Positions 8,000-15,757 of a DNA stretch of 64,000 nucleotides are shown in pieces. The notes under the pieces were generated by a model. The model was not told the DNA's origin. It saw only the letters and a list, made by a program, of their open reading frames with translations, and made no database searches. How positions within the stretch are numbered: the first letter of the stretch is position 1; each line of letters starts with the position of its first letter. The stretch covers positions 2,294,001-2,358,000 of the forward strand of contig NZ_CP104144.1 in the NCBI RefSeq assembly GCF_025200715.1. The letters are read 5' to 3'. Position numbers and translations under genes: made by a program. Source of the stretch: Rhizobium sullae (GTDB taxonomy: Bacteria > Pseudomonadota > Alphaproteobacteria > Rhizobiales > Rhizobiaceae).

Positions 8000-8955
8000 T
8001 GAACGCGCCGGCAAACACACCCAAATTTTACGACTGCCGCGATGCGTTCGCGGCGACCCTCGAGGCGCTCGCAGTGACCGATGACCGGATCGTCGCGGTG
8101 TGCAACGATTCTGTCGGTTCATCGAAGCTCGGCGGCTTTAAGTCGAAGTTTCCAGACCGGCTCGTCAACGTCGGCATTGCTGAACAGAACATGGTCGGCG
8201 TCAGCGCGGGACTCGCAAACGGCGGACGGCTGCCGTTTGTTTGCGCCGCCGCGCCTTTCTTGACAGGCCGCTCGCTTGAACAGATCAAGGCGGATATCTC
8301 TTACTCGAATGCGAATGTTAAGCTCGTTGGAATTTCCTCCGGAATGGCATATGGCGAGCTCGGTCCGACCCACCATTCGATCGAAGACTTCGCCTGGACG
8401 CGAGTCCTGCCGAACCTTCCGGTGATTGCTCCTTGCGATCGGATCGAGACTGCCGCTGCGGTGCAATGGGCGGCCTCCTACGACGGCCCCTGCTTCCTTC
8501 GCCTGTCACGCGTGGGTGTGCCTGACCTTCTGCCGGAAGGTCACAAGTTCGAGCTTGGCAAGGCAAACCTCCTGCGCGATGGTTCCGATGTCACGCTCAT
8601 TGCGAATGGCACATTGACTCACCGTATGCTGAAAGCCGCGGAAATTCTCGCAGAACGCGGCATCCAGGCAAGAGTCCTCAACCTCGCGACTGTTCGCCCT
8701 ATCGATGAGGATGCCATCATTGCCGCTGCTGAGGAAACTGGAGCGATCGTGACAGCAGAAGAGCATTCGATTTTCGGCGGGCTTGGCTCGGCAGTTGCCG
8801 AGGTAGTGGTCGACAACGCTCCCGTCCCGATGAAGCGCCTGGGCGTTCCGGGCGTCTATGCTCCGACCGGTTCGGCGGAGTTCCTTCTCGATGAGTTCGG
8901 CATGGCTCCATCGGCAATCGCGGACGCCGCCCAGATGCTCATCAAGCGCAAATAA
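7999..8955 (+). CDS. Transketolase-like protein, C-terminal (pyrimidine-binding) subunit
   Basis: Second half of the split enzyme, 318 aa. It contains the transketolase pyrimidine-binding domain with the activating glutamate in VGIAEQNMVG (E62) and the aromatic pocket that receives the ThDP aminopyrimidine, followed by a transketolase C-terminal domain (from about residue 190: ADVTLIANGTLTHRML-like start, then VLNLATVRPID and TAEEHSIFGGLGS). Its ATG shares one base with the TAA of the first subunit, so the two are translationally coupled in equal amounts. The product would transfer a two-carbon ketol unit between sugar phosphates. Confidence 0.92.
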   Translation: MNAPANTPKFYDCRDAFAATLEALAVTDDRIVAVCNDSVGSSKLGGFKSKFPDRLVNVGIAEQNMVGVSAGLANGGRLPFVCAAAPFLTGRSLEQIKADISYSNANVKLVGISSGMAYGELGPTHHSIEDFAWTRVLPNLPVIAPCDRIETAAAVQWAASYDGPCFLRLSRVGVPDLLPEGHKFELGKANLLRDGSDVTLIANGTLTHRMLKAAEILAERGIQARVLNLATVRPIDEDAIIAAAEETGAIVTAEEHSIFGGLGSAVAEVVVDNAPVPMKRLGVPGVYAPTGSAEFLLDEFGMAPSAIADAAQMLIKRK

Positions 8956-9020
8956 CCTGGGTCGCACGTGATCAAGCCGGGACGCTCCGCCGCCTGGCCT
9001 TTTAGTTTGTGGAGGATAGG

Positions 9021-10487
9021 ATGCTCGCTATTCTGGCGATCGATCAGGGCACGACCAATTCTAAGGCAGTTCTAGTTTCCGAAAAGGGAGAAGTCCTCGC
9101 TAGAGGCTCCGCGGCTGTCGGTATTTCGCATCCGAAGCCCGGCTGGGTCGAACAAGAACCAAACCGTCTCTACACCTCGGTTTGCGAGGCAATCGAAGTC
9201 TGCCTGGAAGCGGTCCCGGACGTGACCATTGCTGCTGTGGCAATTTCCAATCAGCGCGAGTCGGTTACCGTTTGGGATGCTGAGACCGGAAAAGCACTGG
9301 GACCCGTCCTAAGTTGGCAATGCAGGCGGACGGCGCCTGATTGCGAGCGTCTCCTCGCCGAGGGTCATCTTGATCGTGTGCAGACGCTCACCGGGCTTCC
9401 GCTGGATCCCATGTTTCCTGGCTCTAAGTTCCGGTGGCTGCTCGATCGGGTGCCAAGCGGCCGATCAGTTCGGCTGGGGACGATCGACAGTTGGCTGGTG
9501 CACTGCCTAACGGGTGGGCGCAGGCACGTCTGCGATGCCTCGAACGCCGCCAGGAGCCAGTTGTTCGACCTCCAGGAGCAGACATGGAGCAAGGAGCTCG
9601 GCGAAATTTTCGGCGTCGATACCGAACTCCTCCCGGAGGTGCTCGACAGCTCTGCCGATTTCGGGAGCACGCAGGGGCTGCCGGGCGTGCCGGACGGAAC
9701 GCCCATCAGGGCGGCAATCGGGGACAGCCATGCGGCCCTGTTCGGTCACGGAGCGTTCAAACCTGGCGATGGAAAGGTAACCTTTGGAACGGGCTCTTCC
9801 GTGATGACGACGCTTCCAGGCTTCATCGCCCCGCGAAACGGTATCACGACCACCGTCGCTTGGCGCGTTGGCGGAACGCCGACGTTCGCATTTGAAGGCA
9901 ACATCCTCGTGTCGGCAGCCAGCCTGCCGTGGATGACCAGCATCCTGGGACTTGCGGACGTCGCTGCATTCGTCGATCTCGCAGCAACCGCGGAACCGGG
10001 TGGACCGGGATTCGTGCCAGCCTTCGTCGGCTTGGGGGCACCATATTGGAATTCCGACGCGCGTGCTCTCTTCTCTCAGATCAATTTCAGTACGACGCGC
10101 GCGCAGATGGCGCGCTCGGTGACAGACTCGATTGCGTTCCAGGTCCACGACGTGATCGCGGCCATGCGCGCACAGAGCGGCGGCGAACTCGGCGCCCTCT
10201 ATGTCGATGGTGGACCAAGCCAGAACCTCTTCCTGATGCAGTGCGTGTCGAATCTTATCGAACACGCCGTCATCCAGTGCGAGGCGCCCGAGGCGTCGGC
10301 TCTGGGAGCCGCATATTTGGCAGGGCTGTCACTTGGCCTGTGGAGCGATCTGGGGGTCATCGCAGGACTGCCCCGAAGCACGCAGATCATTAATCCAGAA
10401 CCGGTGGACCGAGCAGCGCTCCTGAATACCTGGAATGATGCTCTCGCCCGCTCGACGTTGCGCCAAACACCGGCTAAAGGTGAATAA
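9021..10487 (+). CDS. FGGY-family carbohydrate kinase
   Basis: ATP-dependent kinase of 488 aa for the locus A sugar. The N-terminus AILAIDQGTTNSKAV is the phosphate-1 motif; GWVEQEPNRLY and AISNQRESVTVWD resemble glycerol and xylulose kinases; FGTGSSVMTTLPG and YVDGGPSQNLFLMQ are the phosphate-2 and adenosine regions, and APEASALGAAYLAG closes the C-terminal lobe. ATG 9021 follows TGGAGGATAGG; an in-frame GTG at 9009 overlaps that site. Together with the split transketolase it suggests import, oxidation to a ketose, phosphorylation, then ketol transfer. Apulose kinase, xylulokinase or erythrulose kinase roles are all compatible; sequence alone does not choose. Confidence 0.9.
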   Translation: MLAILAIDQGTTNSKAVLVSEKGEVLARGSAAVGISHPKPGWVEQEPNRLYTSVCEAIEVCLEAVPDVTIAAVAISNQRESVTVWDAETGKALGPVLSWQCRRTAPDCERLLAEGHLDRVQTLTGLPLDPMFPGSKFRWLLDRVPSGRSVRLGTIDSWLVHCLTGGRRHVCDASNAARSQLFDLQEQTWSKELGEIFGVDTELLPEVLDSSADFGSTQGLPGVPDGTPIRAAIGDSHAALFGHGAFKPGDGKVTFGTGSSVMTTLPGFIAPRNGITTTVAWRVGGTPTFAFEGNILVSAASLPWMTSILGLADVAAFVDLAATAEPGGPGFVPAFVGLGAPYWNSDARALFSQINFSTTRAQMARSVTDSIAFQVHDVIAAMRAQSGGELGALYVDGGPSQNLFLMQCVSNLIEHAVIQCEAPEASALGAAYLAGLSLGLWSDLGVIAGLPRSTQIINPEPVDRAALLNTWNDALARSTLRQTPAKGE

Positions 10488-10495
10488 AAATTCAC
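10480..10495. promoter_or_regulatory. Palindrome overlapping kinase stop, before the SorC gene
   Basis: GTGAATAAAAATTCAC, with perfect 6-base arms GTGAAT/ATTCAC, spans the kinase stop codon and lies 14 bases before the regulator start. It resembles the TGAATA-type elements in the 7009-7180 control region, so it may be an autoregulatory operator. A weak intercistronic hairpin is the alternative. Confidence 0.4.
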
Positions 10496-10508
10496 ACCGG
10501 GATCAGCT

Positions 10509-11462
10509 ATGTCTCGCCTAAACGAACTCCGCCTCATTTCAAGAGTCGCCCAGATGTATCACATTGAGGGAAGGCGACAGGCGGAGATAGCGCAGCATCT
10601 TCGCCTGTCGCAGGCCACAGTTTCCCGAATGCTGAAGCGTGCCGAGGCAGAAGATATCGTCCGGACGAGCGTCATCCCTCCTGTCGGAACCTATAGCGAA
10701 CTCGAGGGCGCGCTCCGAGATAAGTACGACCTGCCCGAGGCAGTTGTGGTGGAGTGTACGGAAGATCGCGACGGCGCCATCATGGCCCGGATCGGAGAAG
10801 CGGCAGCTCATCTCTTGGAGGTCACGCTCGCGCCCGGCGAGATCATCGGAGTTTCGAGTTGGAGTCAAACTATCTTCAAGATGGTCGAAAACATCCACCC
10901 TCAGAAGAGCGCGCAGGCGAAATACGTCGTTCAGACGCTCGGCGGCATGGGCGATCCATCAGTGCAAACGCACGCGACCCAACTTACTACACGGCTTGCG
11001 CGGCTGACCGGTGCGGAGCCTAAACTTCTTCCTGTGCAAGGTGTGACCACCTCGCGAGAGGCCAAGCTCCTCATGCAGTCCGATCCATTTGTCCGAGAGA
11101 CGATGGACTTGTTTGGCAGCATCACACTTGCGATCGTCGGCGTCGGCGCGGTCGAACCCTCCGAGCTCCTCGCACGGTCGGGGAACATCTTTTCGTCGCG
11201 GGAGCTTGCTGATCTCGCGGATGCAGGTGCCGTCGGCGACATCTCGCTCCGATTCTTTGATATGAACGGCAAAGCGGTGAAGACGCCTCTGGATGAGCGT
11301 GTTATCGGTATCCCTCTTGAGGATCTTGCGCGGGTGGATCGTGTCATTGCCTTGGCGGGCGGCTCGAAAAAGGCGGCCGCTATTGCCGGCGCGCTACGAC
11401 TTCGCGTCATAGACACGCTGGTGACCGACAAGTTCACCGCTCAGCGATTGCTCGAGCCGTAG
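10509..11462 (+). CDS. SorC-family transcriptional regulator
   Basis: Sugar-responsive DNA-binding regulator of 317 aa, likely controlling locus A. An N-terminal helix-turn-helix covers about residues 23-50 (RRQAEIAQHLRLSQATVSRM). The remainder is the SorC/DeoR sugar-phosphate-binding domain, with GVSSWSQTIFKMVE, TLGGMGDPSVQTHAT and IVGVGAVEPSELL blocks, ending in LGVI-type core IALAGGSKKAAAIAGALR. It is the last gene of the rightward operon, 21 bases after the kinase. The effector is probably a phosphorylated pathway intermediate, as for other SorC proteins; this is inferred from the family. Confidence 0.9.
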   Translation: MSRLNELRLISRVAQMYHIEGRRQAEIAQHLRLSQATVSRMLKRAEAEDIVRTSVIPPVGTYSELEGALRDKYDLPEAVVVECTEDRDGAIMARIGEAAAHLLEVTLAPGEIIGVSSWSQTIFKMVENIHPQKSAQAKYVVQTLGGMGDPSVQTHATQLTTRLARLTGAEPKLLPVQGVTTSREAKLLMQSDPFVRETMDLFGSITLAIVGVGAVEPSELLARSGNIFSSRELADLADAGAVGDISLRFFDMNGKAVKTPLDERVIGIPLEDLARVDRVIALAGGSKKAAAIAGALRLRVIDTLVTDKFTAQRLLEP

Positions 11463-11965
11463 TATCGCTCAATGTACTGATGGCGCGATCCCGTGATATC
11501 GAGGCGGAAAGTTCAGTCAGTCGACACCGTAATAAGCCCAGCGAAAATAACTCGCTTTTTACTCTCATGCTCGGAACGTTTGTCGCCGGCGCGTTTCTTG
11601 CCCGTGTTTTTCCGCTCTCTCAAGCCTCATATTTATGACAGCCTTGGACGGGCGGACAGGACGTTCGCGTTCCTTGCCAGGAAATAGTGGCCGTCGATAT
11701 CCTTCCCTCTCGCGTCTTGGTTCTCCCTTGAGTGGAGAGCCAGAATATATAGGCACAGGTTCGTTGCCTGTGCCCCTATATGTTTCGGTACCGCGTTTGC
11801 GCCCCCCGTGTGAAGAAGATTGAGCTCGACAGGACACAGGGCCGGATCGTGATGTGAAGATTCGTGCACTCACCAATGGTTGCTTCCATCCGTTGGTTGG
11901 AATCCCTGGGAGAACGCGCTGAGGAGAGCGGATTTTCCGCCGTGCCGAACGAATTGGCATCCACT
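11463..11965. other. Intergenic region with one long inverted repeat
   Basis: About 500 bases without a convincing gene; short open frames here have no recognisable motifs. The only structure seen is an inverted repeat at 11746-11781: ATATA plus GGCACAGG on the left, CCTGTGCC, a CC bulge and TATAT on the right, with the 7-base loop TTCGTTG. It has no T run, so it is not a clear terminator for the regulator gene. Confidence 0.5.
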
Positions 11966-12964
11966 TCACTTAGGAGCGGCCGGACTCCGACTGACGAAGT
12001 CCACCAAGACTCCCGGCTTGACCATTCCGGCCAGCTCTTCGGCGTCCCAGTTCGTCAGACGTACGCAACCGTGCGATCCAACCTTGTCGATGAGCTTCGG
12101 TTCAGGCGTCCCGTGTATTCCATAAGTAGGCTCAGTGAGGTCAATCCAGACGCTGCCGACCGGACCGTTCGGCCCCTTTGGTATCGTCAAAACCTTGTTA
12201 TTCTTCCCCTGCCTGAAATTAAGCCCCGGGTCGTACCTGTAGACCGGCATCCTCGCGACGCCTTTCACCTTGTGCTTGCCCGACGGGGCCGGATTGTCTT
12301 TGCTTCCAATCGTCGCGGGATAGACTGTAAGCAGCGATCCGTTCTCGGCATAGGCCAGGACCTGCCCTGTCGTCTTGCTGGCCTCGATTCTCGCGACTGT
12401 TCCTTCTTTCGCAGGGCCGGGCGTCACGACCCAGACCGCGTCGCCAGGAATGAACCGCGAAGCGGGATTGAGGGCTTTCATAAGGTCAACGTCCATGTGG
12501 AACCGCTCGGAAAGCTTCTCCTCAACGCTCGTGTAGCCGAGCCTGTGCATCTTTGCCTTCTCGTCGTAATCTTCAGGGATCCTGTCGACGAGACCCGTGG
12601 CATCCTCTGGCGAGACGACGTAGCTCTCGACGATGGGCGTATTGCCTTCCAAGCGGGAGACCACCTCCGGGTCCGTCTTCCCATCGACAGGAAGACTGTT
12701 CATCGCCTCGAACGCGGCCACAGCTTTGCGGACATTCTCGCCGTAGAAGCCGTCGATCACACCTGGAGACGAGCCCGCGCGATCGAGAAGGACCTGAAGA
12801 CGGACAACCGCTGGATCTGGATCGGCAGGCGCTTTTGTCGACCGCTCTGCGACGATGGAAGCGATCGAAGCGGCATTAATGGCTTCGCGCCGGAGTTCTT
12901 GCGCGGCAACACCATCAACGGTGAAGACCAGAGCGAGCAGCGACATCGGCAGGGCTGTTTTCAT
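11966..12964 (-). CDS. L,D-transpeptidase (YkuD domain) with peptidoglycan-binding domain
   Basis: Periplasmic cell-wall enzyme of 332 aa that forms or edits 3-3 peptide crosslinks or attaches proteins to peptidoglycan. Order: signal peptide (about 1-22, ending GVAA), a PG_binding_1 repeat near 55-110 (LQVLLDRAGSSPGVIDGFYG), a LysM-like middle with RFHMDVDLMKALNP, and the YkuD catalytic domain with YGIHGTP and SHGCVRLTNWD, the catalytic cysteine being in SHGC. ATG 12964 begins the signal peptide. It stands alone, facing the SorC gene tail to tail across 500 bases. No link to the sugar locus is apparent. Confidence 0.92.
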   Translation of the reverse strand: MKTALPMSLLALVFTVDGVAAQELRREAINAASIASIVAERSTKAPADPDPAVVRLQVLLDRAGSSPGVIDGFYGENVRKAVAAFEAMNSLPVDGKTDPEVVSRLEGNTPIVESYVVSPEDATGLVDRIPEDYDEKAKMHRLGYTSVEEKLSERFHMDVDLMKALNPASRFIPGDAVWVVTPGPAKEGTVARIEASKTTGQVLAYAENGSLLTVYPATIGSKDNPAPSGKHKVKGVARMPVYRYDPGLNFRQGKNNKVLTIPKGPNGPVGSVWIDLTEPTYGIHGTPEPKLIDKVGSHGCVRLTNWDAEELAGMVKPGVLVDFVSRSPAAPK

Positions 12965-13176
12965 GGACAACAAATGGCCGGTATCGGGAACTTGTTCCAC
13001 AACCCGCGGGGCCCAAACTGTCCCTTTTCATTGCGGCGGGCATAGCGTTCGTTGGTCCTCCCTGCGCATGATGAAAATATTCATACGCATTCAGGGCCAA
13101 ACGTCTTGCTTTTGCAGGTTTCCCAGAGTTTTGGCTGATCTTTAGCCGTTCCTGCTGCGATACAACAGGATTTCCC

Positions 13177-13620
13177 TTAAGGCGTCATTTCGCCCCTATC
13201 GGAACCGACGCCTTCCCGCGACGCAAGCGATTTTACCAAACTCACGATCTTTTGCCGTATGCGGGCGTTTTTTACAGCAAGAAATGCACGATTGAGTGCG
13301 AGCCCCTCGGCGGTGGAAACAAATCCTGTTAGATCGTCTATGCCGTTCACTAGGCCTGACTTTGCAGTCTCGGGCGCTCCCGGAATTGCTTCGAAAAAGA
13401 ACGAGACAGGCACATTGAGACAGTCGGCAATGCCCTGAAGCCGGCTCGCTCCCACCCGATTGCTGCCTTTTTCGTATTTCTGCACCTGCTGAAACGTGAC
13501 ATTGACCTTTTCAGCAAGCGCTGATTGGCTCATGCCACGGGCAAGTCGGTGCATTCGGATTCGCTGGCCGACCTCCACATCGATTGCATTCGGCTGCTTC
13601 ACATTCACGGCTTTATTCAC
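13177..13620 (-). CDS. XRE-family transcriptional regulator
   Basis: Cro/C1-type DNA-binding protein, 147 aa. The helix-turn-helix lies at about residues 19-73: VGQRIRMHRLARGMSQSALA, then VTFQQVQKYEKGSNRVGASR. A variable helical C-terminal region follows, ending in RIRQKIVSLVKSLASREG. Such single-HTH regulators are abundant in rhizobia, where some control exopolysaccharide, stress or prophage genes. It has no obvious partner; the divergent side holds only a decayed gene. The target is unknown. Confidence 0.88.
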   Translation of the reverse strand: MNKAVNVKQPNAIDVEVGQRIRMHRLARGMSQSALAEKVNVTFQQVQKYEKGSNRVGASRLQGIADCLNVPVSFFFEAIPGAPETAKSGLVNGIDDLTGFVSTAEGLALNRAFLAVKNARIRQKIVSLVKSLASREGVGSDRGEMTP

Positions 13621-13770
13621 GTTCGTCCCTTTCGCCTTGCGGACTTAGATTGAGAATCCGCTGGCCTAAAAATGCTTTTGCCGACTAATCCAATCAAGTT
13701 AGCTCTTCAGAGCAATAGGTTACCCCTATCATAGTATACCAGCCCATGCGCCTAGCCCTTGGGCCTGCCA

Positions 13771-14060
13771 TTAGCGTGCTGCGGCGACGGCAACAACTTC
13801 GGCGCTCAGCGCCTCCAGCTCGGTGAGCACGACATCCTCATCGGACTTCAGCTCGGTCTCGTCGAGCTCGACAAGCAGATCGCCCGCCGTGAACCCTGGA
13901 GCCGTTGCTGACTGAAACCGACGTCGTCTTGCCGTCCTCGATCGACTGGGTGACTTTCACCGGCCGGTCGGCTTGATCTTCCCCGGGGCGGTCGCGACGT
14001 CGAACACGCCGAGATGGCTCCAGAGCAGCCGACGACAACTGCAATAAACCACATGGAGCG
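13771..14060 (-). pseudogene. HlyD-type membrane fusion protein remnant (type I secretion)
   Basis: Read on the minus strand in three successive frames, this stretch gives VATAPGKIKPTGR, then KVTQSIEDGKTTSVSVSNGS, then AGDLLVELDETELKSD ending ALSAEVVAVAAAR and a TAA at 13771. That order is the periplasmic N-terminal part of an HlyD-family adaptor (PGKIxPTGR, then GDxLxxLDxT, then a coiled coil). At least two frameshifts and loss of both ends show it is dead. An RTX repeat fragment 4.4 kb away (18419-18811) may come from the same lost secretion locus. The remaining bases of the 13621-14125 gap show nothing else. Confidence 0.65.
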
Positions 14061-14125
14061 ACGCGGATCGGCGACGCAGCAGATCACGCCGGCAAATGTC
14101 ATCCAGTATCTGCTGCAAGCATCTA

Positions 14126-14365
14126 CTAATGCGCTTTGGTAGACGTCGGTGGGCGCTCGACGGATTTCGGTCCATCGTAGAGAGCAATCAGAAGCGCGGC
14201 CAGATCATCGGCGGAACCATGGCCTTGCTTGAACAGATCGATCACGGAACTGCACAGCACGACGGAACATCTCGTGTCGGGTGCCAAACCAAAGTGTCGG
14301 TACCAAGCCTGAACCGCACCTGACATCAAGCGCAAGTCACTTTCTCTGAATGAAGCCCCCAGCAT
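14126..14365 (-). CDS. Small conserved-looking hypothetical protein
   Basis: 79-aa open frame with protein-like composition: SFRESDLRLMSGAVQAWYRH near the start, then DLFKQGHGSADDLAALLIAL. It resembles small orphan proteins common on rhizobial replicons, but I recognise no domain and assign no function. No signal peptide or membrane segment is evident. It stands alone between the HlyD remnant and the small-protein operon, in the same direction as both. Confidence 0.55.
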   Translation of the reverse strand: MLGASFRESDLRLMSGAVQAWYRHFGLAPDTRCSVVLCSSVIDLFKQGHGSADDLAALLIALYDGPKSVERPPTSTKAH

Positions 14366-14468
14366 CTGACCGCCCCCGGTTATTTCTGCAGATGCTAATT
14401 TAGCTAGGATTGAAATATCGTCAACTTGGACTAAGGTCCGACCTTTCTGTCAGCCGAAGGCCGATCGC

Positions 14469-14849
14469 TTAGGTGTCGTCCACAGACGGTGTCACGTCTT
14501 CCCAAACCGGCCGCCGGATGGTCTTGATCTTCACCAGGCGCCTAACCTTCAGCTTGGTCATTTCGCTTGTCATCAATGAATCCAGCGACACTTCCAGATA
14601 GTCTTTCCGGCCGCATCTCTCGCATCGGAATTGCCGCGTAACCTTGTCGAGCGCGACGTCGCCGCAAACCTCAAGGAGATCCTGCGGGCGGTAGTGATGC
14701 CTTATCTTGCACCGGATGCAATTGATGTTGATCAGCATGTTGCTGCCGTCGTCGTACTGCGACAACGTCGGGATGTGGTATGCCGCCCCGGGATCTCCAT
14801 GCTCTCGTCTATAGCTCTCAGGCATTTCGGCCTCGATCGTGTTTCCCAA
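14469..14849 (-). CDS. Hypothetical protein with zinc-ribbon-like cysteine pairs
   Basis: 126 aa, function unknown. Two CxxC pairs, INCIRCKI (about residues 44-47) and FRCERCGRKD (about 75-78), are spaced like a zinc ribbon, so metal-dependent nucleic-acid or protein binding is plausible. The C-terminal part is basic (KLKVRRLVKIKTIRRPVWED). It is the last of three closely spaced small genes (3-4 bases apart) that share the LexA-type box at 15456-15470, suggesting a DNA-damage-inducible operon. Confidence 0.65.
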   Translation of the reverse strand: MGNTIEAEMPESYRREHGDPGAAYHIPTLSQYDDGSNMLININCIRCKIRHHYRPQDLLEVCGDVALDKVTRQFRCERCGRKDYLEVSLDSLMTSEMTKLKVRRLVKIKTIRRPVWEDVTPSVDDT

Positions 14850-14852
14850 GAT

Positions 14853-15155
14853 TTAATGTCGCTCCAGCTCGGATGGACGCGGCTTTCCTTCGCGCAAAAC
14901 GGTTTCCGCCAGCGGAACGCAATCCTCGAAAATGTCCTCGTCACCGTCATCCGGAGCGACATGATATTCGACGAGCTTGGCGAAAACGCCACGCGAATCA
15001 TTCAGCATATGAAGCAACTCGATCGACTTTTGCCGCCCGCCGTTTTCTCTGAGCCGGTCAAAGCATTCGCGGCTGACATAATCGCTGAGTGTCATGGTGG
15101 CCTCGGCCTCCGTCGCAGTCAGCTCGAGGTCGTAGTTGATCGTATAGCCGTGCAT
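14853..15155 (-). CDS. Hypothetical protein, middle gene of putative SOS operon
   Basis: 100 aa, acidic, function unknown. Visible segments are TMTLSDYVSRECFDRLRENG and LLHMLNDSRGVFAKLVEYHV; no catalytic motif, signal or membrane helix. It starts 4 bases after the first gene of the set ends and stops 3 bases before the next begins, so all three are almost certainly cotranscribed and translationally coupled. Confidence 0.6.
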   Translation of the reverse strand: MHGYTINYDLELTATEAEATMTLSDYVSRECFDRLRENGGRQKSIELLHMLNDSRGVFAKLVEYHVAPDDGDEDIFEDCVPLAETVLREGKPRPSELERH

Positions 15156-15159
15156 TTGC

Positions 15160-15378
15160 CTATACCTCCCGTTCGTATTTCGGAGACCACCCGCGCGTGA
15201 TGCCGCGGCTTAACACGCTCTCCGCCAAGGCCAGCTGGTGCCTGAGGTATTTGCAGTCGAGCAGCAGTGTCTCGATCGCCGCTTTGGCGTCATCATCGTG
15301 AAAGGCAAGGATGGCCTGCACCTCCCAGTCGAGGTCGGTGCCTTCGGGCGGAGTCTCTTCGATCGCCAATGGACGCAC
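15160..15378 (-). CDS. Hypothetical protein, first gene of putative SOS operon
   Basis: 72 aa, function unknown: a short acidic protein with TDLDWEVQAILAFHDDDAKA and a helical stretch ETLLLDCKYLRHQLALAESV. The GTG at 15378 is chosen because GGGAGGAAGATACAC gives a strong ribosome binding site right before it. It is the promoter-proximal gene, 77 bases downstream of the LexA-type box. Confidence 0.6.
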   Translation of the reverse strand: MRPLAIEETPPEGTDLDWEVQAILAFHDDDAKAAIETLLLDCKYLRHQLALAESVLSRGITRGWSPKYEREV

Positions 15379-15455
15379 GTGTATCTTCCTCCCGCGCCGG
15401 CGCGCGGTACCCGAGTCTTGAGCTTCATGGAATGCCGCTTGATCGCGACGCCAAT

Positions 15456-15470
15456 GTTCTCATTATGTTC
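15456..15470 (-). promoter_or_regulatory. LexA (SOS) box, alphaproteobacterial type
   Basis: The plus strand reads GTTCTCATTATGTTC, which is GTTC-N7-GTTC; the minus strand reads GAACATAATGAGAAC. This is the LexA recognition direct repeat of Alphaproteobacteria (as before recA, lexA and imuA). It lies 77 bases upstream of the first of three small leftward genes, a usual promoter distance. The rest of the 15379-15757 gap shows no gene. Confidence 0.7.
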
Positions 15471-15757
15471 TCATGCCGAAATGAGTCAAGGGCGAAAAAA
15501 TAGATGGGCCTTCAGAGAGCGGCTACATTGCACTGCTCATGCGGTTGCGTCTTGTTTCGCTGCCATACCGTCTCATGCTGGCGGGTAGACGGGCAATCAT
15601 TCAACCTACCGAAGCGCGCTTCTCGAGTTCCGGACAGGCCACCGCACGAGGCAGGCGATGCATTTCTCAATCGTCTCCAGCGCTCCGATCAGTTCGGCAG
15701 GGAATCTCTTCACCTCGACCAGTTCTGCAGGCCGGATCGGATCGATAAGAGCAGCCG

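Noticed and set aside
9021..10487. Naming the locus A kinase glpK or xylB
   Set aside because: Motifs are intermediate between glycerol and pentulose kinases; context argues for another ketose, so no symbol is given.
11746..11781. Long inverted repeat considered as terminator of the SorC gene
   Set aside because: It lies about 280 bases after the stop and has no T run and a bulged stem, so I only list it as a structure.
11864..13045. 393-codon plus-strand frame opposite the L,D-transpeptidase
   Set aside because: The minus strand has the full signal peptide and SHGC active site; the plus frame has no protein signature.
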